NCBI GenBank assembly: GCA_949317995.1
Contig: OX439050.1
Span: 18,058,061-18,122,060 of the forward strand
Reading direction: 5' to 3'
DNA length: 64,000 nucleotides
From: Acholoe squamosa
Taxonomy: Eukaryota > Annelida > Polychaeta > Phyllodocida > Polynoidae
The translations under genes were made by a program, and so were the position numbers. Below, piece after piece: positions 63,856-64,000 of the stretch; the first letter of the stretch is position 1, and the number at the start of each line of letters is the position of its first letter. Below the pieces are notes generated by a model, which saw nothing but the letters and a program-made list of their open reading frames with translations, was not told where the DNA came from and did not search any database.

Positions 63856-64000
63856 GAATTATTTCACATAAGCTGCTCTCACATGGAGACAAATGCTGCT
63901 GGACACACTATTTTTTCGCCAAAGTAGGGGATAATAAAGCCCTTCATATGGGTAATAACAAAGATTATGAAGATTAATTTTTTCCATGTTTTATAACTGA
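63856..64000. other. right edge, probably a second TIR element running out of the window
   Basis: Follows the inverted terminus at 63834. No other end is visible before the window stops. Confidence 0.4.

Overview
The window looks like nuclear DNA of an animal, most likely a marine invertebrate. It has spliced genes with GT-AG introns, a TRIM-NHL gene, BEL/Pao and Ty3/Gypsy LTR retrotransposons, I-like and CR1/L2-like LINEs, and tRNA-SINE-like tails of the GTTAAAC plus short-repeat kind common in lophotrochozoans. I cannot name the species. Most of the sequence is mobile DNA, often inserted into older mobile DNA.

Layout. 1-8.5 kb: a Ty3/Gypsy pol reading in from outside the window, then a GC-rich gag-like retroelement with two overlapping ORFs, very hairpin-rich untranslated regions and a putative LTR. 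9-13.9 kb: a 5'-truncated, decayed I-like LINE inside an older repeat. 14-19 kb: non-coding DNA with TIR elements and a hammerhead-like motif. 19.0-44.6 kb: a 12-exon host gene for an iron-sulphur (class I) fumarate hydratase with a mitochondrial-type N-terminus, 571 aa when spliced. Its ninth intron is 18.5 kb and holds an intronless antisense TRIM-NHL gene (26.7-28.7 kb), several MITEs and a complete but interrupted CR1/L2-like LINE (32.6-41.3 kb, minus strand). 44.6-49.9 kb: the 3' side of the gene, an 80-bp tandem repeat and a 2-kb AT-rich array that inverts on itself. 49.9-58.2 kb: a young BEL/Pao element with two 796-bp LTRs and a 5-bp target duplication. 58.2-64 kb: LINE fragments, a hairpin and TIR elements, one ending in a perfect 44-bp palindrome.

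Most notable. The ORF1 protein of the intron-9 LINE ends in what reads as a NADAR (YbiA-type) domain, a fold of ADP-ribose and NAD-related chemistry. The same LINE is flanked by direct repeats of 201 and 215 bp that behave like a very long target-site duplication. One TIR family has inserted into itself inside that LINE, and both insertion events can be checked from sequence in this window. The host-like genes are the fumarase and the TRIM gene; nearly everything else is transposon-derived.
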